Of a stretch of DNA of 29,193 nt, positions 24,251 to 29,138 are shown in pieces. The stretch is from a virus. Below the pieces are notes generated by a model. The model made no database searches. It was given only the letters and a program-made list of their open reading frames with translations, and was not told the DNA's origin. The DNA lies in the IMG/VR virus record IMGVR_UViG_3300037119_002282, positions 1 through 29,193 of that record. The stretch is one strand, 5' to 3'. The translations under genes and the position numbers were made by a program. Position 1 is the stretch's first letter. Every line of letters begins with the position of its first letter.

Positions 24251-24268
24251 GATGAAGAAATCTTCATC
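24251..24268. promoter_or_regulatory. candidate operator palindrome
   Basis: GATGAAGA and TCTTCATC (8-base arms) flank a 2-base centre. The size fits a dimeric XRE-type repressor site. It lies about 60 bases upstream of the promoter at 24163-24191 and in the non-coding gap between the two halves of the array. The surrounding 24016-24368 stretch holds this site, the promoter, a hairpin and the 5' leader of gene E; no further gene could be supported in it. Confidence 0.4.
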
Positions 24269-24307
24269 CTTGAGGATCGTCGGTCGGGTATTCTCGGGGC
24301 GTCGCGC

Positions 24308-24351
24308 GGGAACGCCGACTCGCGGTTGGACCCCCCACTGTCGGCGTTCCC
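24308..24351 (-). terminator. 12-bp hairpin after mini-gene D
   Basis: GGGAACGCCGAC (24308-24319) and GTCGGCGTTCCC (24340-24351) are perfect complements around a 20-base loop. It starts 18 bases after the stop of mini-gene D on the minus strand and could end the regulator operon. No U-run follows, so factor-dependent termination or an RNA-processing role is also possible. Confidence 0.4.
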
Positions 24352-24368
24352 CGCCGCGCGGCGCGGTG

Positions 24369-24617
24369 TTACCGGTCGAGGGCGTCCATGTACAGGACGC
24401 GATTGCCCCCTGGCAGATCGGGTGTGTCGATCAGCAGGTCCAGCCACGCGGTCGAGGTGGCTTTGCGCCAGTCCACGCGCGAGTCGTCCAGGTCCACGCT
24501 GGCGAAATACCCGACCGACACACGCCCCGTCCGGCTCAACCGCGTCCACAGGCGCTGCGAGATCGGCGTCGCGGCGCGGGCGTCCTGGCAGAGCCGGCCG
24601 AGGGAGGTCAGTTTCAC
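24369..24617 (-). CDS. array mini-protein D (VKLT family), 82 aa
   Basis: GTG 24617 overlaps the TGA of mini-gene C (GTGA). It is the longest array member. It starts VKLTSLGRLCQDARAATPIS, has RLWTRLSRTGRVSVGYFASV and DLDDSRVDWRKATSTAWLDL, and ends in GGNRVLYMDALDR. It has three Trp but no clean [WY]xxW core. The middle reads as beta strands, so it may be a family member with an added domain or an unrelated protein that shares the start. It is the last gene of the regulator operon before the hairpin at 24308-24351. Confidence 0.65.
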   Translation of the reverse strand: MKLTSLGRLCQDARAATPISQRLWTRLSRTGRVSVGYFASVDLDDSRVDWRKATSTAWLDLLIDTPDLPGGNRVLYMDALDR

Positions 24618-24808
24618 TCGGTGTCCCGTCGCAGCAGCTTGTGGACCATGATCGGGTCGGTGATCTGGTAGGCCCCGAGCACCTCGTGCAGGACCGATAG
24701 CGCGGTCTGGTTCCAGGACCGAACCCAGGCCGAGTAGTTCGCCTGGAGCATCGGAATCCGCCCGGTCGAGGGCGTGTGGCCGGCCGGCAGAATCACGGTG
24801 AGTTTCAC
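24614..24808 (-). CDS. array mini-protein C (VKLT family), 64 aa
   Basis: GTG 24808 overlaps the TGA of mini-gene B (GTGA). The product starts VKLTVILPAGHTPSTGRIPM and continues LQANYSAWVRSWNQTALSVL. The pattern Y25-xx-W28-x-R30-x-W32 is identical in position to mini-protein F. After it comes an amphipathic helix (ALSVLHEVLGAY) and a basic end. The LPAG segment near residue 8 resembles LPGG in the VRLT protein at 28185. No known domain was found; the function is unknown. Confidence 0.68.
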   Translation of the reverse strand: MKLTVILPAGHTPSTGRIPMLQANYSAWVRSWNQTALSVLHEVLGAYQITDPIMVHKLLRRDTE

Positions 24809-24954
24809 CGCCAGATGCCGCGCGACACGCCGTCCCACACGTCCCAGACGAAATGGACCCCCCAACTGATCCACCAGACGTGGGGCACATGCTCCGGTGT
24901 CTCACGGTTCAGGTGCCAGCCGAGTCGGTGCGCGTGCATCGGCGTCAGCCGCAT
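24805..24954 (-). CDS. array mini-protein B (MRLTPM start), 49 aa, very Trp-rich
   Basis: ATG 24954 lies 4 bases after the TGA of the regulator gene. The product starts MRLTPMHAHRLGWHLNRETP and continues EHVPHVWWISWGVHFVWDVW to its end DGVSRGIWR. Seven of 49 residues are Trp, including WDVW (37-40). Its opening codons share a 13-base block with gene J (CTGACGCCGATGC), which supports a common origin. The high Trp and His content is unusual for a cytosolic protein of this size. The family is not known. Confidence 0.62.
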   Translation of the reverse strand: MRLTPMHAHRLGWHLNRETPEHVPHVWWISWGVHFVWDVWDGVSRGIWR

Positions 24955-24958
24955 GCGC

Positions 24959-25222
24959 TCAGGGCGCCTCGGGGTCGCCGTCGCGGAAACACGCCAGCCA
25001 GGCCGGATCGACTTCCAGCGCCTCGGCCAGCACCCGCACGGTCGTGACCTTGGCGTTGAAGTCCTGGCGCTCCAGCCGCAAGAGCGACACGCGCTCGAAG
25101 TAGTGCCCGCGCGCGATCACGCGCCGCGCCAACTCGGCTTGGGTGAGCCCGCGCTTCAACCGCATCTCGCGGACGCGCACGCCGGGGTGCAGGAAGGTCC
25201 GAGGAGCGGGAGTCGTCACCAC
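24959..25222 (-). CDS. XRE/Cro-type helix-turn-helix regulator
   Basis: The product has a helix-turn-helix of the Cro/C1 type: VRVREMRLKRGLTQAELARR, then VSLLRLERQDFNAKVTTVRV, then LAEALEVDPAWLACF. This is the five-helix fold that binds DNA as a dimer. The frame is open to TTG 25276, but that codon lies upstream of the likely transcript start. I therefore use GTG 25222 (87 residues), which follows GGAGG at 11 bases; a GTG at 25219 is also possible. It stands at the divergent switch between the leftward and rightward arms and heads the operon with mini-genes B to D. A role in controlling the arms or the second array promoter is an inference. Confidence 0.85.
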   Translation of the reverse strand: MVTTPAPRTFLHPGVRVREMRLKRGLTQAELARRVIARGHYFERVSLLRLERQDFNAKVTTVRVLAEALEVDPAWLACFRDGDPEAP

Positions 25223-25264
25223 GGTCGCCTGATCCTCCGCTTGCGGTTTGGTTGCTGGTGGACT

Positions 25265-25293
25265 ATTGTACGTCAATCAGCCGGCGGCTGCAA
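25265..25293 (-). promoter_or_regulatory. promoter of the regulator operon
   Basis: TACAAT (25270-25265, five of six matches) is preceded by 17 bases and then TTGCAG (25293-25288, weak -35) on the minus strand. The predicted start near 25258 gives a leader of about 36 bases to GTG 25222. A weak -35 is typical of a regulated phage promoter. Confidence 0.45.
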
Positions 25294-25330
25294 GCAGCGG
25301 GGTGCCGGACGAAATCTCCAGAAAGAAGGC

Positions 25331-25366
25331 GAGCCGGCGACCCCCTACCACAAGGGTCGCCGGCTC
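25331..25366. terminator. 13-bp perfect hairpin in divergent intergenic region
   Basis: GAGCCGGCGACCC (25331-25343) and GGGTCGCCGGCTC (25354-25366) pair around a 10-base loop. Read on the minus strand it is followed by CGCCTTCTTTC, a weak pyrimidine tract. It may insulate the two arms, or be a structured leader or operator. The rest of 25294-25438 holds no supported gene, and no clear rightward promoter was found. Confidence 0.5.
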
Positions 25367-25438
25367 TGTTGACCCGCCACCGCGAAATTAGTGGACCCCC
25401 CGGTGACGGGTTCGTACCCCGGATAAGGAGGCAGGACC

Positions 25439-25519
25439 ATCTTACACACCATTAGCACCATTCGTCAAGGTGCAGTCCGCGCCGTATCGGCGTTTCATAA
25501 GAACGCGACATCATCGTGA
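25439..25519 (+). CDS. possible 26-codon leader ORF with ATC start
   Basis: A very good ribosome-binding site AAGGAGG (25425-25431) stands 7 bases before ATC 25439. Read as initiator Met, the ORF gives MLHTISTIRQGAVRAVSAFH and ends at TGA 25519. That TGA overlaps the GTG start of the DnaB N-terminal-domain gene (GTGA), which itself lacks a ribosome-binding site. The layout suggests a leader that couples translation to the next gene. Against it, third positions are not GC-rich and ATC is a very poor start codon. Confidence 0.35.
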   Translation: MLHTISTIRQGAVRAVSAFHKNATSS

Positions 25520-25887
25520 GCCATCCGTCCGTTGAAATCGAACGCGCCCTGATCGGCAGCGTCATCATCGACGGCGAACTCATCAAGCAGGTTCGGGGTG
25601 TCGTGACCCCGGAGGATTTCGTTTCTCCGGTCTGTCGGACGGTGTTCCAGGCGATGCTGAGCCTGGACCGACGAGATTTCGTCGTGGACTGGGCGACCGT
25701 GGTCCACGAGATGGGGACGCTCGGCGTCCTGGAGGATGTCGGCGGCAAGGCGACGCTGACGGGGCTGATTAACTGCGCTCCATCGAGCCTGTACGGGGTC
25801 CATTACGCCGAGCTTGTCGCCCAAGCGGCCCTCGAACGGCGCGGCCCTCGCGAGCAGTCGCTCACAGAAATCCTGGATCTCGGCTAA
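25516..25887 (+). CDS. stand-alone DnaB N-terminal-domain protein
   Basis: The 123-residue product corresponds to the N-terminal (primase-interacting) domain of the replicative helicase DnaB alone. It shows VEIERALIGSVIIDGELIKQ, then PEDFVSPVCRTVFQAMLSLD, then DWATVVHEMGTLGVLEDVGG, then LINCAPSSLYGVHYAELVAQ. The RecA-like motor domain with Walker motifs is missing. It may bind host primase or loader, or act with the ATPase encoded next to it. GTG 25516 has no ribosome-binding site and overlaps the stop of a micro-ORF. The stop codon overlaps the ATG of the next gene by one base (TAATG), so the two are probably made together. Confidence 0.82.
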   Translation: MSHPSVEIERALIGSVIIDGELIKQVRGVVTPEDFVSPVCRTVFQAMLSLDRRDFVVDWATVVHEMGTLGVLEDVGGKATLTGLINCAPSSLYGVHYAELVAQAALERRGPREQSLTEILDLG

Positions 25888-27107
25888 TGGCGTCTGGATT
25901 CGTCGAGGAGTTCGTGGCCTATTTGCGGAGTCGAACGGATTGTCCGCCCGACTTCCACGTTCACGCCGCGCTGGTGACGCTCGCCACGGCTATGGGCAAC
26001 AAAGTCTGGTGCGACGGTTGGACACGGCCGATCTTCCCGAACCTGTGGGTGGTCGTGATCGCGCCGAGCGGCTACGGCAAATCGGCGCCGCTGGACATGT
26101 CGGAAACGATCCTGCGAAAGGCGCAGTTCGAGCAGCGCATTCTGCCGGGCAGTTTCAGTTACGAGGCGCTCCAGATGGCGCTCAAGGCCCAGCCAGTCGG
26201 CACGTTCGTCACCCAGGAGTTCGCCAACTTCGTGGCCATGATGAGCCGGGACTACAACGCCGGCTGTCGGGAGTTGCTCTCGGAGATTTACGACTGCCCA
26301 CCGACAGTGCGGCGGACGACGATGAAATCCGGCGAGGTCGTGATCGAGAAGCCCTGCGTCTCGATCCTGGGGGCGTCGAGCCCAACGTGGTTCGCGGAGT
26401 CGCTGAAGGGACGATCAGCCGAGGGTGGCTTTCTCGAACGCATCATCTTCTCGCCATCGACCGACGTGGGCGACGCGGTCGATCACCCAGGTCCACCCGA
26501 CGACGCGATCGAGACGGTGCTGGCCGACCACCTCAGGCGCGTGGCCAGCCTGTCGGGAAAAGCCGATTTCACCGGGGTGCTCTCGGCGTTCTCGGCCTGG
26601 AATAAGGATCAGCGCACCAAGTTACGCGCCCGTGGGGTGGTGGAATTCGCCGGGATGGTGTCGCGGGCACCGCTGATGGTGCTCAAGGCCGCGATGCTGT
26701 TCCACGTCTCGCGCAACCCGACCAGCCTGAGGATCACGTCGTCCGATCTGGACCGCGCGATCAAGTACGTCGAGACGAGCCACAAGCGTGCGCTCGACTG
26801 GCTAGCGAACGAGGTCGCGCGGGATGCCGACGAAGCCGACCGATTGAAGATCATCGCCCGGCTGCGCGAGCAGATCGATGGGATGGCCTGGTCGGAACTG
26901 CTGCGGCTGTCGCACATGCGTGCCGACAAATTCAGCCATGCCGTGGACACGCTCCGGCAGGGGCTCAGGGTTGAGGTCACCGACCGTCAATCGAGCGGGA
27001 ATCGGCGGATCAAGTGGGTCATCCTGACGCGCGTCGCAACGCCGGCGCTCAACGGCCACGCGAACGGCCACATCGCCCTGCCAGCCGGCAATCAGGTGGG
27101 GCCGTGA
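25887..27107 (+). CDS. DUF3987-type replication ATPase (primase/helicase-like)
   Basis: The 406-residue product shows the arrangement of DUF3987 proteins of phages and plasmids. It has an N-terminal HVHAALVTLATAMGNKVWCD and PIFPNLWVVVIAPSGYGKSA with Walker A APSGYGKS (59-66, Lys65). Then come GTFVTQEFANFVAMMSRDYN, CVSILGASSPTWFAESLKGR, and GGFLERIIFSP in the typical sensor region. The C-terminal part looks like a winged-helix domain (LKIIARLREQIDGMAWSELL) with a short tail. This family is thought to act in replication initiation or as a helicase. Next to a lone DnaB N-terminal domain it probably forms the phage replication module. The 3' end overlaps the convergent HNH gene by 16 bases. Confidence 0.85.
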   Translation: MASGFVEEFVAYLRSRTDCPPDFHVHAALVTLATAMGNKVWCDGWTRPIFPNLWVVVIAPSGYGKSAPLDMSETILRKAQFEQRILPGSFSYEALQMALKAQPVGTFVTQEFANFVAMMSRDYNAGCRELLSEIYDCPPTVRRTTMKSGEVVIEKPCVSILGASSPTWFAESLKGRSAEGGFLERIIFSPSTDVGDAVDHPGPPDDAIETVLADHLRRVASLSGKADFTGVLSAFSAWNKDQRTKLRARGVVEFAGMVSRAPLMVLKAAMLFHVSRNPTSLRITSSDLDRAIKYVETSHKRALDWLANEVARDADEADRLKIIARLREQIDGMAWSELLRLSHMRADKFSHAVDTLRQGLRVEVTDRQSSGNRRIKWVILTRVATPALNGHANGHIALPAGNQVGP

Positions 27108-27532
27108 GGGCAGGCTCCGTAATTGTGACGCGCCTGGTGGCAATTCCAGCAAAGCAAGTGGATGTCCGGCTGGATCTCCTGGCGCTTCAACCACGTCACG
27201 AACCTAGATCCGGCAGATCCCTCGGTTTTGCGACGTTCGCCGCCGTCGTCGTTGGCGTGGTCGAACGTCAGGAACTCGAACGTTGTCTCGCCGCAGCAGG
27301 CGCAAGCGCCACCGTATCGCTGGATAGCGAGGCGTCGCTCGGACAGGTTGCGCGCGCGCGATCGTTCCGCGCCACCGGAGCGGTAGCTGGCGGCGGCAGA
27401 GGCGTTGGCCACCTCCGCGCATCGCCGGCAGGCGGTTCGGTCAGGTCGGTCAGAAGGGGACCCGCAGAAGATGCACAGGCCGGCCTCCCGACGCCGGCGG
27501 CGCAAGGCACGGACCCGCTCGACAGCGTTCAT
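27092..27532 (-). CDS. HNH endonuclease with zinc-binding cysteines
   Basis: The 146-residue product carries CIFC (20-23) and CRRC (35-38), then GGACACCGE (74-82). The HNH core follows: FEFLTFDHAND (85-95, Asp91-His92), LLCWNCHQARH (126-136) and CPH near the end. This arrangement of cysteine pairs around FDH and CWNCH is typical of phage HNH homing or group I-like endonucleases, which cut DNA at or near their insertion site. It is on the strand opposite to the replication genes and starts 51 bases from the iteron-like array. The ATG at 27532 has no clear ribosome-binding site. Confidence 0.85.
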   Translation of the reverse strand: MNAVERVRALRRRRREAGLCIFCGSPSDRPDRTACRRCAEVANASAAASYRSGGAERSRARNLSERRLAIQRYGGACACCGETTFEFLTFDHANDDGGERRKTEGSAGSRFVTWLKRQEIQPDIHLLCWNCHQARHNYGACPHGPT

Positions 27533-27583
27533 CGTGCCCGTAGGGTATCACAGAAACGGCACAGCAATGAGAATTCCGAGCCG

Positions 27584-27763
27584 TGTGAACTCCTGTGAAC
27601 TCCTGTGAACTCCTGCGAGATCAAAAACGGGCCGGCGTGTGAACTCCTGTGAACTCCTGTGTGAATTTCTGGGCGGCCACTCTCAGGGGGTGTTGTGAAC
27701 TCCTGTGAACTCCTGTGAACTACTGAGGGCCTAGCCAATCTCAAAAGGGGGCAGAAATTCACA
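27584..27763 (+). repeat. iteron-like array, 10-bp period, TGTGAACTCC
   Basis: Seven exact copies of TGTGAACTCC lie at 27584-27613 (three), 27638-27657 (two) and 27694-27713 (two). Variants TGTGAATTTC (27660-27669) and TGTGAACTAC (27714-27723) also occur. An inverted TGTGAATTTC lies at 27754-27763, followed by a partial one. The clusters start 54 and 56 bases apart, and the unit length equals about one helix turn. The 27533-27840 gap holds no supported gene other than this array. It may be a replication origin or a regulator-binding region; it lies just downstream of the replication genes. Confidence 0.75.
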
Positions 27764-27840
27764 AATTCACCTGTAGTACTTGTTTCACACACTAGCCCCC
27801 CACAGGCGCAGGCATGCGCGCGCGCAGAAAAGGAGGCGTC

Positions 27841-28188
27841 GTGAAAATTCGACAGATCATGCCGACGCGGGGTGAGCGCGCGTTGGTGGCCGGGGTGGAT
27901 TTGGATTGGGTGTTCTGGCATGAGGTGTTGCCGCTCGTCGGGTGGGCGCTCTTGGAGGCGGACGAGTCGGGCGACACCGAGGTCGTTGGGTTGATCCTTT
28001 GGGAAGATGGGTGCTACGTCATGAACGCGCAAGACCTACCGGTCGAGTTCGATCGGTATCTCCAACCCGAGGAACAGGTATCCGACGCCGAATTGTCTCG
28101 TCTAGAAGTTTCGACCCGCTCAAGGGCCGAGTTGCGGAGACGGGCTCAGGAAGCACGGGCGCAAAAGAGGCGCGAGCAGGGGTCGTGA
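27841..28188 (+). CDS. small phage protein, 115 aa
   Basis: GTG 27841 follows AAGGAGG at 4 bases. The product starts VKIRQIMPTRGERALVAGVD, then LDWVFWHEVLPLVGWALLEA with WVFW at 23-26. It continues with GDTEVVGLILWEDGCYVMNA and a charged helical tail with many Arg and Glu. The start and the WxxW element recall the mini-gene array, but the rest is longer and reads as a separate beta-rich domain. No known family is recognised. It is the first gene of the operon after the iteron-like array, and its TGA overlaps the next start. Confidence 0.75.
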   Translation: MKIRQIMPTRGERALVAGVDLDWVFWHEVLPLVGWALLEADESGDTEVVGLILWEDGCYVMNAQDLPVEFDRYLQPEEQVSDAELSRLEVSTRSRAELRRRAQEARAQKRREQGS

Positions 28189-28355
28189 GGCTCACCTGGC
28201 TCCCCGGCGGCGAGGTGCCGAGTCCGATCATGCGCAGCGGTCGCTGGGAGCGAGTGGACGAGATACGGGTGTTCGCGTTTCGGCAGGAGGAATTTCAAGA
28301 GATGTGGGCGGTATCCGACGCACTGGCCTCGTCCCTGCGGCGGCTGAGGCGATGA
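28185..28355 (+). CDS. VRLT mini-protein on rightward arm, 56 aa
   Basis: GTG 28185 overlaps the TGA of the preceding gene (GTGA), as in the leftward array. The product starts VRLTWLPGGEVPSPIMRSGR, continues WERVDEIRVFAFRQEEFQEM and ends in LASSLRRLRR. The opening V-R-L-T, the GTGAGGCTCAC start sequence, the LPxG segment (also in mini-protein C) and the size match the array. It lacks a clean [WY]xxW. Its TGA overlaps the ATG of the transglycosylase gene (ATGA). It may be a dispersed member of the same family. The function is unknown. Confidence 0.65.
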   Translation: MRLTWLPGGEVPSPIMRSGRWERVDEIRVFAFRQEEFQEMWAVSDALASSLRRLRR

Positions 28356-28873
28356 CGCACCTGCGCCAGCGCCACGGCGGGCCGGCCCCGACCGCGCTCG
28401 GCTGGATACTCGTGGGCTGCGTGGTGACGCTCGTGGTGTGGGCGTTGATCGTGGGGTACGTCCTGTCGAGGGTGCGCTCGGCCGAGGCGGAGGAACTCGA
28501 TCCCACGGTCACCCCGGCGCCCACCTGGACGGCCGAGGCCGAGCGATACGAGCCGGTGAGCCGAGGGGGCCGCGACCTGGACCCGGTCGAGCGGTGGCGG
28601 GGCCTGGTGGAGCAGTACGACTGGGACGTGGAGACGGCGCTGCGGGTGATCCGGTGCGAGTCGCGGGGTGATCCCGGCGTCTACAACGCTCAGGGCTCGG
28701 GTGCCGTTGGGTTATTCCAGACGCTCGGGTGGCAGACGCTGGCCTGGCGGTTAGTCGGGACGGGGGACTTGACGATCCCGGAGGTGAACGTCGCGGTGGC
28801 GCACTTTCTCTGGAGGGACTCGGGGGGAACGTTCCGGTTTCACTGGTACGCGAGCCGGAGATGCTGGAGTTGA
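28352..28873 (+). CDS. membrane-anchored lytic transglycosylase-like protein
   Basis: The 173-residue product has a membrane helix at about residues 15-39 (WILVGCVVTLVVWALIVGYV) and a Pro/Glu-rich linker. It then has a transglycosylase-like domain: ETALRVIRCESRGDPGVYNA with Glu103 as the likely catalytic acid, GSGAVGLFQTLGW, and a final NVAVAHFLWRDSG and FRFHWYASRRCW. Such a protein can act on peptidoglycan from the membrane and may be the lysis enzyme or a signal-anchor-release endolysin. It is distinct from the virion transglycosylase at 7178-9136. It starts by ATGA overlap with the preceding mini-gene. Confidence 0.8.
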   Translation: MTHLRQRHGGPAPTALGWILVGCVVTLVVWALIVGYVLSRVRSAEAEELDPTVTPAPTWTAEAERYEPVSRGGRDLDPVERWRGLVEQYDWDVETALRVIRCESRGDPGVYNAQGSGAVGLFQTLGWQTLAWRLVGTGDLTIPEVNVAVAHFLWRDSGGTFRFHWYASRRCWS

Positions 28874-29088
28874 GGCGCCACGGACCCAGTCCGAGGATGG
28901 TGGTGATGCTGCGGCGGCTGGGGGAACGCGGGAGTCTGACGATCGGGGCGGACCCGGAGCTAACGGTTCCCTGGGGCTTCGCCTCGGTGCGGGGTCTGGA
29001 TAACCGGGGCCTGGCAGCCCGCAGCGCCGACGGCTGGACCTATCAGATCACGAGCCTGGGGCGCTCGTGGCTACGGCAACACCCGTGA
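28861..29088 (+). CDS. small winged-helix-like protein, 75 aa
   Basis: ATG 28861 lies inside the end of the transglycosylase gene (13-base overlap); TTG 28870 is another possible start. The product has RMVVMLRRLGERGSLTIGAD, then SVRGLDNRGLAARSADGWTY, then QITSLGRSWLRQHP. The sequence reads helix, helix with GLDNRGLA, then a two-strand wing with DGWTYQIT and a closing helix, as in MarR-like winged-helix proteins. DNA binding is plausible but not proven. It is the last complete gene of the window. Confidence 0.65.
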   Translation: MLELRRHGPSPRMVVMLRRLGERGSLTIGADPELTVPWGFASVRGLDNRGLAARSADGWTYQITSLGRSWLRQHP

Positions 29089-29138
29089 AAAGGTCGGTTG
29101 TGCAACCAAGACCGGCGGATAACCGGCAGGACGGTGTC

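Larger units (their letters stand above)
22970..24811 (-). repeat. recurring gene-junction sequence GTGAAACTC in the mini-gene array
   Basis: Seven junctions carry GTGAAACT with the GTG as start codon and its TGA as the stop of the gene before (starts at 22974, 23296, 23433, 23570, 23731, 24617, 24808). Four extend to GTGAAACTCAC, which is itself an inverted repeat (GTGA-AAC-TCAC). The copy at 24808 extends to 6-base arms (CGGTGA/TCACCG). The conserved block ends after about 11 bases while the proteins diverge. Confidence 0.75.

Noticed and set aside
24223-24549. Gene in the gap between array halves on the minus strand
   Set aside because: The frame is out of phase with mini-gene D and has no ribosome-binding site. 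The only alternative ORFs in the gap are 6-14 codons long.
25369-25374. TTGACC as -35 of a rightward promoter
   Set aside because: No -10-like hexamer is found at 15-19 bases downstream.
27584-27723. CRISPR-like array
   Set aside because: The units are 10 bases and contiguous, without unique spacers of constant length, and there are no cas genes.
27529-28032. 167-residue minus-strand frame with repeated VHRSS peptides
   Set aside because: The peptide repeats come from three-frame reading of the 10-bp iterons, and the rest is antisense to the gene at 27841.
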